Source: Alitta virens
Taxonomy: Eukaryota; Annelida; Polychaeta; Phyllodocida; Nereididae
Assembly (NCBI GenBank): GCA_932294295.1
Contig: OW028573.1
Coordinates: 60,241,829-60,305,828 of the forward strand
Direction of reading: 5' to 3'
Length of the DNA stretch: 64,000 nt
Position numbers and translations under genes: made by a program. Below are positions 36,544-50,379 of the stretch, piece by piece. Every line of letters begins with the position of its first letter. The first letter of the stretch is position 1. Below the pieces are notes generated by a model that had not been told where the DNA came from, did not search any database, and was given only the letters and a program-made list of their open reading frames with translations.

Positions 36544-39500
36544 TTTATCGTACCGCCCTGTCACTCTGTCGCTTAAACTATATTGGCTAATCAAATCAAT
36601 CATTACTTGTGTCTGTAAGTGTGAGATTACACCCAAATAAAACTTATAAACTTGTTGGAATAAGAAAAACCTACCAGGGCCATAGCCGCTATGGTCATCG
36701 AGGTGATGACCACGGTAACTCTTCGTTGTTTGCTTCATGTTTAATTTGCTGATCTAATTCCACCTCATGGAACCGATATCGTCATATGCATGTAGACATC
36801 AGCCTGGCCTGAAATAATTAAAATTAATCATGCCCATATACTTCGCAAACAATAAATGACAGCAGGTCTTTGCTTGTTATATGTCAGGTTGCTAATCGCA
36901 TTTGTTAATGTAAAACATAATATTAGGGCCCTTGTCATTATGATCAAATAACAAGACTGCATAAGATCACTCTTGTTGCCAATCTAAGGAAATGCAGCCC
37001 CCTTGTCTGGCTATGATTCAAGATCTGTCATTAATATGACATCTAATGAGGCCACTGTGAATGAAACATAGATAGAAGTTTTGATTGTCGAAAAGTATAA
37101 TAGGCAATCAGACATTTAAAAAGGAATAAAAATCAACAAAGAAGTGTGAGGTTTTGTGGTGTCATCAACGAACCGTACAAATTTGGTGTAACCTTTATGA
37201 TATCATATCCATTTTGCCTTCTCAAGGTTGTGATAATTATTATGAGTTGGTGGACAGTGGCACACCTTTTTTTTTGTCAAACTTCAAAGAACTATATAGT
37301 GTACCCTTAACATGAGTGTATGTTAAAGCCAGTACATTTACATGTATACGTAATCAGGCATTGGATTCAAACATTTTCAAACAGACCAAGAAAAACAGTT
37401 CCCTGGTATAGATTTGTGAATTCAAACATGAGCTTAATTTCCATAATACTTGTGCATCAGGGTTAACAGTCAGTGAAAGGGCAAAACCAAAATTTGTCGT
37501 AAATTACAACAGTCATCAGTTGTCCATTGCAAGTTGTGTGCAATGTTTGCTCAGTATGCCAGATCGAATGCTCTTATTTAAGATATTGCTTCTTATGTTT
37601 CACACAGACTTCTTGACATTCAATGTCTAAAGTGGTCATGCCTAGTGCCATGCTTGTAGTCAATAGCAATATTGAGGTGCAATTATTTTCAGTTATGTGT
37701 TATATATATGCATTTTATGAAAAGTTTTGGTACCTTTGTGAAGAGCACTATAGTGGCTTGTTTGTTTGCATTTTGGTGCATAGAAGTGATGTGGGTAAAA
37801 TGTTGGCTTTAAATGCAAAAACTATTTTAAAAGCCACTTTGCAATCAGTGGAAAGTATATGAGACAAATATTCATTGCATAGACTAAGTATGCTACATTT
37901 TGAGGCTCAAATATACTTTTTTCTACAAACTCTATGTGTATGGTACTTTGTTAAATCCAATAAAATGAAGTCTTATATTGAATTGCATGTAAAATGAAAC
38001 AGGTTGTTGCGTTTCGCTGTCACCTTTGTTGAGGGCTGTTAAGAACATGGTTTGGCATTGTGTGAAACTGTGAAATCTTACTTCCCGTTTTGTGTATCAG
38101 ACTAGCGGTTGTCAGAGCATTGTATTTCTTTTCACACCTTTCATGTCCTGATTTATTGTATGTTATTCGCAATGGATGTACTTGGGCAAGTGTTCAACAC
38201 CAGGAGGTACAATAGTCAAGGTTTTGTGACACCTCTGAACTGCTTTAGTAGTCGATGAAGATATGATATTTCCGAAAACAGAGAGATATACCAGTTTTTT
38301 AGCAGCTGAAATAATGACCTTTTGACTCGTATGTCCATGTATGCATCCTAAATGTACCACGCTCATCTCCAGAACTTGTATCATTTGCTGTTTTATTGAT
38401 TATTCACATATTACAGTAGTTTTGTTTTAGTTTTTTGTGTTGTTTCCTGTTAAGTACAGTGGAACTTGAAGCAAAATTTAAGGAAATAACCTGATGATAT
38501 CTTTGTTGAATTTAATAAAATATCCTTATCTAGCACAGTGGACATGGGAACTGATTAAAATTAGATCTTTTTACCTCATTTATTCGAGTTCCTGTAGCAT
38601 TATGAAAATGTGCTTGGATATATTTCTGGAAAGGTGTTGTTACAATCACTGAAGTTAGTGAGAAAATATTTTTTTTGGTTATGAAACTTTCTTTTAAAAT
38701 GTGGTGATGGAATTTAACACTGAAAGGTGTCATATGCCCTGGGTTTGGAACTTTACATGCAAAAAGGAAAACATATGGTGCAAATTTTATGCAGGGAGGT
38801 TAAAATTCTGTAGAATAGACCTGTATCATTTGTAATTTGAGTCCAATCTTAGGCTTCTCGAGAAGTTAGTCTTGAGTGTCAGCTGTGATCAACATATTTG
38901 ATGACAATTTATTTGGTAAAAATTGACACATTTCCAAATAGAATTTTCTTTTTCTGTTTTTGTCATTTGTATCGAACCTGGAAGAAGCGTAGGAGGTATC
39001 TCACTTTTCGATTCGCAGTTTGTGACAGAATTTAAGCACCTGCTTGGTAATTTCAGAAAGTTGAAGGTTGTTTTGGTCTTATCAAGTATCTAGCACAGTA
39101 CTAACCTCTGAGGATTTACCAATAGACATGACATAAACCGTGTAATTTTTATCCATATTTTATGAATAATTACAGGTAATGTTAGCGGATTTGTTGTTGT
39201 TTAAAGCGCAGAAGAATGTATTAGACCTATAATTACCAGAGTTCTGATTTAGACTGATTGTTGTAGTTTCCAATAATGAAAGGTTTCTCTTTGCATTGAA
39301 GGTCTTCTGTTAATTTGCATAGCAATGTTTTTAGGGTATGGAGGGAGATTGAAAGAAACACTTGTTTAATTGACCATGTAAATATTTGAAGTTTTCTATT
39401 TGGCTTTATATATATCACTTTGTCTTTGTATGTTGGTGGCTGTTTATTTGTTAATGGTCTTGAAACTTGTAATTAGGTGTGATATCATCATGCAAGAATT

Positions 39501-42500
39501 ATACTCATTGAAATAGTTTGTGACATGCAGTGCAGTGGTTAATTATTTTGTGTGCGATAAAATCTGTGTTTAAACATGGTAGCATATATATTATTAGTTG
39601 GCAAGGCTTTCTGATGAGTTATAATATGTGAAACTAACTTGGCAATTTTTTTAAAACTGAGAATTGCTAGTTAAGTAGTGCCTCAGATATCATATCATTC
39701 TCAATGTTGGTTCTGTGGTGTAAAATATAAAGATTTCATAATTTACTCATGAAATTTGGTTAAATTGAAGTTTTGAAGTAATACATTGTACATATGTATC
39801 TGGGGACAGGTTACTTCGAATATCCTAGTTTTACTGTATATTTTTGTTTAACATTTTCTTTCAAGGTGAGAAGTATGTATATCAGGTATAGCTTGACGTA
39901 AAGATCAAATTTAGTAGGAAGGACCCTGGTGCTGCTTGTCTTACATGTAAGAAGCCAAACTGTGTCAATAAGACTAGGTCAACCAACTGTACATATTTAC
40001 AAATAATAGCTTAAATGTTTGTATAAAACATGGTGAAATTCATGATTACACATTGTATGTATTTAATAAATGTAATATCCTCAGACAGCCCACCCCACAT
40101 TATGTGAAACTTAACCTGACAGATGCCACAAATATTGTTAATTCGATGAAGTAATTACATCACTTCTCAACAGATCTAGAACATTTCTAGCAGAAATATA
40201 TAATGCTTCGCAAAAACCGAGTTGTGTGCATTAACAAGGTCATGCTGTAGATTATGGTTTACTAGAATTGATTCTTGGTGATGTTTTATGCCATTAAAAT
40301 GTTAATTAATTGGCTATACATTACACACAAGCAACCGAAAATGTGACCAAATGGCAAAGTGTGATAGCTTAGCTTTATCTACATTTGTGTTATCCTCATA
40401 CTATGAAGCCAGAATCCTTTTGATTAAAGATATAAAGAAGGCCAACTATGTGCTGCACCATAGCGATGATGGATCTCCACAGTTTCCCAAATCACACATC
40501 CCAGCTATTTGTAACTGTAAACAATGAATCTAGTTAGTTCGTCTAATGAGGCATATAAATGTTATTTTTTATGATTAAGCAACAGACAATGGGGATTTAA
40601 TCACTGACAATTGCAGTGACAATGGACATCATGGATGGCCTATTAGGGGCACTTGTGATTTGAAGGGTTTGATCAGGGCAACTTGGTTAGCAGGGGATGT
40701 GACACTGCAGCAATACCGAGCCATTTTGGGGTCAATGGGGATAGTGGAGGGGAAAGTGAAGGACCTAGAACTGGAGTAGGCTGTTAGATGAAATAGCCAT
40801 TGGCCACGGTGGACACACAAGCATGCTCACCCGCATATTTGAAGCCCTCAACCTCCATGCTGCAGAGCTATAGTGCTGCAGTGACAATGAGGGGCTGGAT
40901 GGGAGCTGATGATTGTGGATGGCCCCCACAATTATTTGCCATTGTGCCATTTGCAGCCATGAGGGTTGAGGTGGTTAGCAGACCCCCCGCTGAGGGAAAA
41001 CTGTTTCATTCTGGAGGTGATGGGGGCTGGCCAGGCTGCAATCAACTTCAAGATGAGTGTGGTCCCAAGATCAGGAGGTCCCTCTCATGGCCCTTGCTAC
41101 TATGACTTTTTATGAGCATTGCCTGATGTGTTTGTCATGTCAACAATGGACAATTAGAATGGAGATGGGCCTAGGGTCGTTGGAGGCACGTCACTAGCAG
41201 GTCTGACCATCCCCAGGTCCTGTCTTGTGCACATGCCAGCACACGCATTGCTGTCTCCTGCCCATCTCCATCACAAAGCCCCCCCAACACCCTTGCTTGT
41301 CACTCGCTAATTACTCGACAAGCCTCCCCAATGCTCTCAATATTGTTTGTCCTGGCATTCCGCTTCACAAAGACTTCCTCTTCGATTGTTTCGCCGTTCT
41401 GACCCGCTTCGTTCCCAATCGAAGCGTTTATTGCCGATTTCTCAAGAGACTTCCAAGTATCATTATTGTCTTTTACTGCAACTTGAAAACGTCATTCAAC
41501 TGCCTCCTCCTAAATCTGTCAATTAGCCCACTTTCCAATTGCCTTTTGTCGGTAATGATGTTAGCTATTGCGTTATTGTCATACTTCAAAAAAAGTTCTT
41601 CCGAAGAAATCCATTTACAGACGCAGAAACTGCAGTTTCCTTCAGACGTTTCAAGGCGTCTTTAGAGCAGCTTTCTAGTCTTGCGAGAAGGGAAATTTCC
41701 CATGCAAATAACTTAAGTGAGAGATTATGGGGCAAAGTTTTAGAAGTCAAAGAAGGCCCATTAAAATTGACCAAGTTAAGGGCAAGTTGTGTCTGCCAAC
41801 CAATTGCTATTGGTATCACATTCTCCACCAGTGTATTCCCAATTTCTGACCATGCTTTTAGGGACATTAGCAAATTATTTTCAGGCGAAGCTAGCTCATT
41901 GTGTTGAGGGTGCCTAATGTGGACTAGAGCCGGGTAACACCGGCTGAATACTAATTCCTGGTGTGTTCTGGCCTGGCTTGCTCTTGCCTGGCTCCCTTCG
42001 CCACAGGTAGTCAACCTGCCTCCATCAATCTTCTCTCTGTGACCGCCCGTAAATCTTGCTCCATCTTCTGATGATGCCTTCACAAGCGTCAGAGGAACGT
42101 CAGAGGAGCGTCAGAACGCTTAAAACGCACGTCATTGTGTGATGACGGAACGTCGTGGGAGAAAGAATTGACCCCTGAGCTACTCCCTCTCCTTGGCTTA
42201 GGAAGCTTTTGCAGCTCTTGTCCCTTTTACAGATGAGGTTCTCTCCCCACCCAGACTTCCTCTTTGGTCATGCCGATATCCTTTGTAATACATAAAGCCT
42301 CGTGATATATTATAGTTCAGAACAGCAGAATGTAGGCTGTCGGTACAGTATCCTTCTGTATTTTAGTGGAATGGATCACTGGAGAGTTCTTGTGGCGGTG
42401 AAATTGACTTTCATAAGTGTCCCACTCGAGGCTGCAACCACAGGGGTAGTTTTTTCAGACACAAACCCATGTTTGATACTCCAGTTGTGTTAGACCAGGG

Positions 42501-44720
42501 TGTAAACCAGCGAGGTTGGAGCTTTGATCAGGGATACAATGGACAAACATGTTTGGAAATTTAAAATGCGGACCCAATTTCACTAAAACGATAGACGGAC
42601 CGCGTGACAAGCACTAGTCGTCAAAAAGTGATATTTCATCCATGTTGAGAGGAGAAAAAACATTGGAGACCATGACTGGAAACTGCAATGCCTTGGTCCA
42701 TTCACACAAGGCTTGATTGATCCCTGTGTTGTTGTCAAGTTTCGAAAGAGAGATCCGAGTGCTGCCCTGAGATCCAGTTATAGTTCTCAATACGTGCTTA
42801 AAAGAAGCAGTTAATTTTAGATGGCAATTAGGTTGTCATTGCAAAAATATGTGTATTGCTATTGAGTATTGAATAATGGCTAATCGTTATTGTAGACCTT
42901 ATAACAACTTGTTTTATGAATGAACTATCTGTGCTTTGATAGAATTGCTACTGTGTGTGTCACTGGCAAACTAACCCTATTCGTAGTTCTACTTCTTTCT
43001 CAAGCGAAAAAAAGTGGGGCATTTTATGAGTGTCATCCGTAGTGTAACAACAATGTTAGGCCTAGAGCAGAAGTGTGTTTGGGGCGACTGACACTTAGTC
43101 AGGGTGGGACAGTTGCTATATTTCTCTGATTGCAGATGAAGAGCAGAGGATGGGGAAGATAGGGAGGTGTGGGCTGCTAGGTGTTGATGCAGAAGGTGCT
43201 GATGGGACTGTGCTGCTACTGATGGGGAACTGCTGCTGAGGCAGGGGCCGGCAGGTGTCTGCTGGATGTGCCAGCCTAATTAGTGTGCCAGCAGAGACCA
43301 GGCAGCGGAGCGCCAGCCATCTAATGACTTGTGACAGCCATGACCATTGGGATAATTGTCTCAGCAGCAGCAGCAGCCCACTTGCAGCATCTCTGCCTCT
43401 GTGAGGCTCCAGCTGCTTTCTGAAACTGCTTTCTTCAGCTGTTCTAATCCCTGATGTTTTTAACTGTCCTCCAACCGGCCCACCTCACAATCTGCTTTCT
43501 CTTTTTATAAACTCTCCACTCGACCTTTCGGGACTGACTCTGTCCAAAACACTTGTTGTTGGCTGACCACACAGAAAACTCCTTAATCTGGGGAATTGAG
43601 TCTCGATTTGAGTGTACTCTAAAATCGTAGCTTTGGGCACATCTTGCTGGTCACTTCTGGTAATGGAGGAGCGGGCCTTTAGTGGGAGAGAAAATGGTTG
43701 AGAGTGAAAATGGTTGAGAAAGCTTCCATGGGATGGTACTTTGAGCACATTTCCCTTATTTTAATTCCCACCCCAGGATTTATTTTTACCTCTTTATTAT
43801 GACCATCTCAAAATCAAGAATGGTTTAGTTTTATACCGAGATGGACTTTAGGTTCCATTGAATTTTAACAATGAATTTGAGAATTTTTGATGATCAGTAG
43901 GACAAATTCATCCTGAATGATGTTTTGATACCTACATCTTCCTATTTTACTGCATGTTTTCATGAATTCATCAAATACACATTGCAATTCCATTCGTTGC
44001 TCAGTCGTAACACGCATTGTAAACTTCTGGCAATCGTTCTTTTCTGTTAGCAAAGAAGGGGCGAGTTGTAGGGTTGTAAGAATCATTACGAGTTGTGGAC
44101 CCGTCACTTTTGTAAGGTGAAGCAACATTGACTAATACTGACTCTTTTGGCAATTGTGAAGCCTGTCTCCCTCTTCTTGGCTGTATTGAAGTCAGTTGGC
44201 CCCATGACCTTGGCACCATGCAAGGGCGAGCGATAATGGCCAAATTGCATGAAGTCAGAGGGGTGGCTGGCAGTTGCGCTGATGCCTTATGACAGTTCTT
44301 TACTGATGGTTCATGTTGCTGTAAGACGACCAAGAACTGTTCAGACCTTAGGTGCTGTTGTCACATGCTGAGTGTCAAGGGAGGACCTGGGTCACTTCCC
44401 CACTTGTGTCCCTGACCGAAACACCTTGCAACAAAGTCTGACACTCCCCTTGCTCATTTCTCTGGGAGTCAATGACACTCTCCGAGTCGTATTTTTTTAC
44501 CTGAATTTTTCGTTCAAGGGATCGAAGTTTTTTTGTTTTTTAACTGGATGAAAACAAACTTTCAGCGTTGCACTGTTGATGAAACATGCAGTTTGAAGTT
44601 AAAGAAAGCTCAGTAGTCTCCGTGATTGCAGGAGTCGCAACCTATACACTTTTTTGCAGTGTAGTTCTTGAAAGAATCTTTCATTGTGTTCTAATGTCAC
44701 TTTTCATTTTATCATTTCAG
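36544..44720 (+). other. UTP11: UTP11 intron 1, mosaic composition
   Basis: Between the MITE and exon 2 the intron is AT-rich with little structure to about 40.6 kb, then contains GC-richer blocks (40.62-42.3 and 43.1-44.5 kb) that look like the desert sequence upstream. Octamers lie at 39313-39320 and 41702-41709 and the CRE-like triplet array at 42086. The ORFs here do not resemble proteins. Confidence 0.5.
42086..42118 (+). repeat. Triple tandem 11-mer GCGTCAGAGGA
   Basis: Units 42086-42096, 42097-42107 and 42108-42118 read GCGTCAGAGGA, ACGTCAGAGGA and GCGTCAGAACG. Eleven bases after them, ACGTCAT (42129-42135) and ATGACG (42142-42147) form an inverted CRE half-site pair. It lies in UTP11 intron 1. 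Confidence 0.55.
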
Positions 44721-44782
44721 CCAGCAGCCAGAGAACACCTTGGCATTTTGGAAAAGAAGAAGGACTACAAACTCAGAGCAGA
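44721..44782 (+). CDS. UTP11: UTP11 coding exon 2
   Basis: Second coding exon of UTP11, preceded by a pyrimidine-rich acceptor ending atttcag at 44720 and followed by a consensus gtaagt donor at 44783. It continues exon 1 in phase 0 and encodes PAAREHLGILEKKKDYKLRA plus the first two bases of the next codon, so intron 2 is phase 2. The LEKKKDYKLRA core is among the best conserved parts of UTP11 in animals and yeast and is rich in basic residues, as expected for an rRNA-associated factor. The 8,708-bp intron 1 that separates it from exon 1 is large for such a small gene and holds a MITE and several GC-richer non-coding blocks. Confidence 0.93.
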
Positions 44783-46567
44783 GTAAGTTGACATGTTCGA
44801 CATTTGTAGTTGTCAATGCAGCATGACACTGTTATTATAGCCATTTGGCCAAAGTAATCCCTGTGGCTTGCGAGGTATTAGACATGAAGTAATGCTGCTT
44901 TAACTATAATGGGAAGTGTGTTGCGCTTTGGTGAGATTTGTCCTTGTGTTATCAGGCAACTGGCAGCGATGCCTTGCCCTATTGATCCATAGCCCCACCC
45001 TCATCCCCGCTGACCCTGATTTGTCACCAAGGCCCTTGCCGGAAACCCGTCCCGCTCGCCTCAACCGATACCGCTTTGTGCATCCAGCCCTTCCCCGGAG
45101 ACGTCACCATATCTCTATTTGGAGGTCCTGCGAGTCGGAGAGGTCGTGGGGCAGGTCCTCGGAGGTTGAGCGTAGCAAAGGTCACGACTGACCATGTTAC
45201 TCAAGCAGACCGTCGCTCATTGCTGACATTTCATTAGGGATCATTGCTGCCTTGTCTGGCACAGATAGTCCGATGGCTCGACCACTTTTGGCCCATCCCA
45301 ATGCAGCATCTGAATGTGCCCCCAGCTCCCAGAATGGTTAAGTCATACTCCCTTTGGTGCATAAAGGCAAATTCTTCCATTGACACAATCCACGATGAGC
45401 AGCCAACCCCTATGTTCTACATCTGCATGGGGTTGTGATCAAGTGAACTACTTGCATTGTATTTCATTGTTATTCCTGTGTATGAACACTTACACAGATT
45501 AAGCAGATTTATTGACACAACGCAAATTTGAGCACCAGTCAGAACCATATATGATATAGCTTTGCTGCTTCAGCAAACTGATATCCTGAAGTAAATATAG
45601 TTTCTATCAAATCTATGATACATTGGGTCAGGCTAAATGTTGGGGAAGTTCATGCCGGATGTTTGACAAGGATGTTGGGTGGGTGGATGACTTCCGTTGC
45701 CGCTGTCCGAGATGCCTCGAGGTGATGAGGGTTGCGGAGTCAAGCCCTTTGTCCCTGGCTGGACCTGATAGCTGACCATTGCTCTTCTTATCATTGTTTG
45801 AACTGTTGCAGTGTCCTTTACATGTTTCTTAGCTGACCACAACATGGCCCTTGGTTTGCAAAGATCTGCCCTAGGTCACCTCTAGGTCTGCCCTAGGTCC
45901 TTTAGTTGTGGGTGACCCCTGATCTCCACCTCCTTGTCAAGCACCCTCCTTTCTTTTGCTTCCTCCCTTCAAAGTAGCTCCTTTGACCTTGGTCTGATAG
46001 CAGGCTGCTCTATGCTAATGCCATGTCATCAGTTGTGATGCAGGACACTGGTCAGCAGAGGTCAAGCACCTGGGTCAGCACTGTCTCACATGTTCTTCAT
46101 GATAACTGACCGCTCTATTCTTTCTTGTCCTTGTGTGGCCACAATAAATCGTCCTACCTGCCTCATCTAAATACATTTCATTCAGTCGTTTACATATTAA
46201 AGCAGATACTTTGTCCAGTTATTTGAAGTAGGAGCACTGATGCCATGGTGGGCATGTATTACACATGACATATTGACGGCTACTGGCTTTCATTTGATAC
46301 AATACTACACTCCCTCTCTTCATATGAAAAATGAGCATTTTCTGAGTTAAAGGAAATTCAACAAAGATAAGTACTTTAATGCGAGTGTAATTACTACTTA
46401 TTGCATGTCAACTTTGGTGACAGATAATGTTGAACACTGACAAAAACATCATTGTATTTCTGTGTGCACCGAGGTCTTGCGATTCTGATATTGTTTAAAT
46501 ACATGTATAGTCTTTCGCAAAAATTGGTAATTTCATTGTTTCTGTGATACTCTATATTATTTTTCAG
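44783..46567 (+). other. UTP11: UTP11 intron 2
   Basis: 1,785-bp phase-2 intron between consensus splice sites. It contains a GC-richer block at about 44.97-45.2 kb and the duplicated TCTGCCCTAGGTC. No other gene is seen inside. Confidence 0.7.
45865..45899 (+). repeat. Duplicated TCTGCCCTAGGTC, 22-bp period
   Basis: The 13-mer TCTGCCCTAGGTC occurs at 45865-45877 and 45887-45899, with a partial CTAGGTC between them. Local tandem duplication in UTP11 intron 2. Confidence 0.5.
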
Positions 46568-46670
46568 AGATTACCAGCGGAAAAGAGATGTCGTCAAAGG
46601 CCTCAAAAGGAAAGCGCTCGACAAAAATCCGGATGAATTCTACTTCAAGATGGTTAAGACCAAAATGGAG
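46568..46670 (+). CDS. UTP11: UTP11 coding exon 3
   Basis: Third coding exon of UTP11. The acceptor is a T-rich tract ending tttttcag at 46567 and the donor is gtaaga at 46671. The first base completes the split Glu codon from exon 2, followed by 34 full codons; intron 3 is phase 0. The product carries DYQRKRD, a lysine/arginine-rich segment, then KALDKNPDEFYFKM, matching the conserved NPDEFY/F-KM block of UTP11. Exons 1-3 total 225 nt (75 codons), about 30% of a protein usually near 250 residues. The expected next segment (starting DGVH-like in vertebrates) was looked for by eye to the window end and not found, so the gene is truncated by the window edge, or exon 4 has diverged. Confidence 0.93.
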
Positions 46671-49032
46671 GTAAGAACGAAGCAGTAGATATGTCAGTCT
46701 TTGTAATAATCATTGTAATAGTAGACTTGTCATAGTTTGAAATGATATGTGGCAAAGTACTCCCTCAGATAGCTGCAATTGCATTCCTAACCACATGACT
46801 GTATTTGAATGGTAGTGTATGACATTGATACCCAATAAACACACTTGTTAATTGTGTGCTTCTTGCAGCCTAAACAATGAAGTAAAATAATTAAATGAAA
46901 GCTGTAATTAGGAGAAATCTGATTATGTGGCCCGCTATTGCCAGCACTGTGTGGTGTGAGCGGCATATTTGTGTAACTCGAGCCCATCGTAGATCAAAAA
47001 TGTTTTTTCTGGGCCTGCTACTCTGGGTATCCGATTTCCAATTTTTCCTAAGTAGGCAAATTACAAATCGGTTTGGTCTTGGTTTAAGGTATTTACATGT
47101 CCACGTAATGAGGAAGACCTAAGATTCTGTACTGTTGATACTTTTTCTGCACAAAAACTGAACTGAGTGAATTCTTTATCAGCTGAGAATACTTTATCAG
47201 AATAGCACTTTTCTGTTTTATCTTCGTAGCAAAGAAAGTTACACTTTCTGTTCTTTATTTGCGCTTAACTTTCAGAGAAAACTTGATAATTTGAGTTAAT
47301 TGCTTTGGCGTATATTTTTGGAATATTCTAAATGAAAGACGTATGTCATTGGTTAAGTATTGTAGGTATTAATTAGTTCTTTTATACGAATGTTAAGATA
47401 ATTAGGGGAAAGCTGTCAGTTAATTTTGCATGCAAATTATATGATTCTGTGCAAATTATGTGACTCTGCAAATTTGAAGTGGAAATCTTGGCCTTGTTTT
47501 GCCAGTGGTCAGTGATTTTTAGTGTAGTTGTGATAGTGTTTGAAACTAGATGCCTTTGATGAAGATTTATGCCCCAAAACTAGAGAAACATCGCTCCCCC
47601 TGATATGGGTGATTTAGGAGCTGGAACTGCACTGCTCGAAGGACCTTGTAAAAAATGGCTCCTTGTGCTTCAACTAATGAGTCAGCTTAGAAGGCGAAGC
47701 GTTCGGGATTGCGGCCGACTCATGATGGTGGATGTGGAGACTGGCGAATCAAGTGATAAGTCGAGTTTGAAGCGTAGCTCAGATAATCCAAGACTTAACC
47801 CCGGCTTCATTTCTTAATGTGTCTCCATGTCTTGGCTCGTTTATGGTCGATGGGGAGAGATAAGTCAAGCGCCTTCAAACTGACGCCCCCAATAACCGGT
47901 CACTTTAGGGTCACGAGGACTGCTAAGGCCCATAAATCGTCTCTTTCGCCCTCCCTGGGATGCACCTACATTTTTCCCCACTCTTTGAAGTTCCCAAGAC
48001 AGAGGCCATTGCTTGAGCTACTCCTGCAGACTTTCTTGTTGACATGTGATTTAGCTGTCCACCATGGAGCACAAAGCACTCAGCACATGTTCACCCAGTA
48101 TCTTCAGCTGTCTTTGCCTCTTTCTTTGTAAACTACAACTACTCACAGTCAACTGTAGAGACTGACTTTTCTCGGAGCTCTATAGTTTCATGTTGCGGTG
48201 CTTCCTGTGTAAAAAGACCTTAGTTCTTTAAGATTTATTATATCTGAAAGAGCCCTTAAGAAGCTTCATGAAGAAAATATCTTTATGCACCCTGAAGGAC
48301 TCGCAAGTAATTTGATGCTCATTATTTCAGTTGAATGGGACAATACCCAGTGCTTTTACATTTGTCAAGATTATGACAATTATTACTGTGTCGTCGCTGA
48401 ATCACAATCATTGTTGTTGAAATAGTATTGCTGAAGAAATAACATCATTATGAAGCTTTTCTGCTTGTGTTATTTCCTCAATGGCTTCTGGGGAGTTGGG
48501 TCTTTTGTTGTCCAGGGTCAAGATCAGATGGTGATCATCCCACGCAAATGTTATGTCATTCGCAGCATGTCATTGCTTGGGGGAGAGATGAATGTGTTAT
48601 TCTCATAACACGTATTTAAAACGTCGTTATTATCATAACAAATGTTTGTCGTGCAGGTTCAAAGCCATTAAGCTCTGGAGGTTTTGTGGAGGTTTGTGGC
48701 CGTGTGGAGGCAGTATCAGCACTAGAGCTGACACTTCAAAGTGAACGCTTAACACCACCTAGCTAATTACTTCTAACGCTGATGAATGCCATATTCAATT
48801 AGTTGCAATGTAATCCCCTCTTATTATTTTCACTTTTTTGGAGGAAGTCATAGGGGAGGCCATTTGTCAGTGACAGGAGACAATGGCACGATGGCCTTGC
48901 TGTCACCCCTCACTGTGACAGACTCAGGGTGAATGGGACAGACACTGGCTGAATGGGACAGACCCAAACAGTCGGTTTGATAACATCTATTCATTTGGCA
49001 GGTTATTAGCCGGTTGCTGCTGCTGCCCTGAC

Positions 49033-49074
49033 AGTTACCCTCTCCCAGTTACCCTCTCCCTGTTACCCTGGCCC
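49033..49074 (+). repeat. Triple tandem 14-mer AGTTACCCTCTCCC
   Basis: Two identical 14-bp units are followed by a variant TGTTACCCTGGCCC. Pyrimidine-rich minisatellite-like triplet in putative UTP11 intron 3; no function can be assigned. Confidence 0.55.
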
Positions 49075-49390
49075 TGTTAGTGAGCATTGCGCAGCACTTT
49101 GTAATTACCGTGGCCTTATCCCGCCTTATCTCTCTATTAGCTCACAAAAAGGACACTAGGGGATCGAGGAAACAGAGACGATAAATTAGGATGACACTGC
49201 TGTGCGTTCACATTTTATGAAGCATGTCTGTGCTTAGGTGTGATGATGGGCTTTATGTAACGCCCGTCAGTTTTCTTATCTTGTTTATCAGATTCGGGTT
49301 TTCAGTTAATCCATCAAGAGGGAATTGTGCATGTCGTGAAGAAGAGAAAAAGCAACAAAAAACAAAAGGAAGAAAGTAAAAAGATGATGA

Positions 49391-49434
49391 GCTGCTGCTG
49401 CTGGTGATGGTGAGGCTGCTGCTGCTGCTGCTGT
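49391..49434 (+). repeat. Interrupted (GCT)n microsatellite
   Basis: Two GCT tracts (49391-49403 and 49415-49434) are separated by GGTGATGGTGA. The short ORFs here are poly-Ser/Ala shadows of the repeat. Confidence 0.8.
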
Positions 49435-50343
49435 TGAAGAAACTGAGAGTGATGCGGTGCAGCGATGATGCCAAAAAGCCCCAGCCTCTGAAGCAGCCAA
49501 CATCACCTCATGTCCAAGGATGGGGAGGCAGCTGAGCTGCAATTAAGGCCACCAGTTAGGAGATAGATTATGTTCATAAAGAAGCATTATTGTGTCATGA
49601 GGCTCACCTGGTATAGGAGAGCAGAGTTATCAGGCTCTGGCATAGGGCTGCTCCCACGATAGCACCAGGGCTAATGGTTGCACCCCTGCCATCGGTCACC
49701 TTATCAACCTTGCCCATGTGTCCAGCAAAAACCTTTTTACCAATATTTCCCTGTAATGTTTGCTTTATAAAGCCTTGCTCACATATTATAACTGCCGAGG
49801 CTGTAATCCTCAAATCCACCATTAGGAAAGCCATAAGGCCATCAGCTGCTCCTAGGGTGGGTGCAGTCTTCATTTTGCTGCTATAACAAAATATTGGTCT
49901 TGTGAAAGCACTGAGTGTGTGTCAAGAAGTGGACAAACATCTCAGCTGTCATGGTGTCAGCTTGGTTTATCAATGTTTCATAACTGTAGAATTACTTGGC
50001 TACTTCAATCACTCCCGTATATGCTGTTCATGAAATGTTACGCCATACCAGTACTAGTTAAACAACACGTTTTAAAGAGATTGCACACCTTCATATGTTG
50101 TCACATATTTGAGTCTTCCAATCTTGACAAAACGTTGATTAATTATCATCAAGACTTTTTTTTCCTAATAAGAGTTACCTGGCAGCATTGTATTGCTGGC
50201 TGTATACTTAGCTGTACTAGCCATTGTCTATTTTGGTGATCAAGTGAATTGTAGACTGCTTTTTGCAGCATTTTCCATTGTTTCAGATGTAAGTGATGCT
50301 TGGCTGTTGTATCACAGTATCAGATTGTGACAAGGTTAGGGAA

Positions 50344-50379
50344 GATGACGTAGTGGATGACGTAGTGGATGACGTAGCG
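50344..50379 (+). repeat. Triple tandem 12-mer with CRE-like core
   Basis: Three tandem copies of GATGACGTAGTG (the third ends GCG instead of GTG). Each contains TGACGTA, a strong ATF/CREB-type core, so the array presents three bZIP sites at 12-bp spacing. It lies in putative UTP11 intron 3. Confidence 0.6.

Noticed and set aside
36700..36755. C/D-box snoRNA in UTP11 intron 1 (TGATGA and CTGA words)
   Set aside because: Spacing is short and no terminal stem or C'/D' pair was found.
41586..42083. 165-codon minus-strand ORF in UTP11 intron 1
   Set aside because: Overlaps other open frames on the opposite strand, no family resemblance, no splice or start context.
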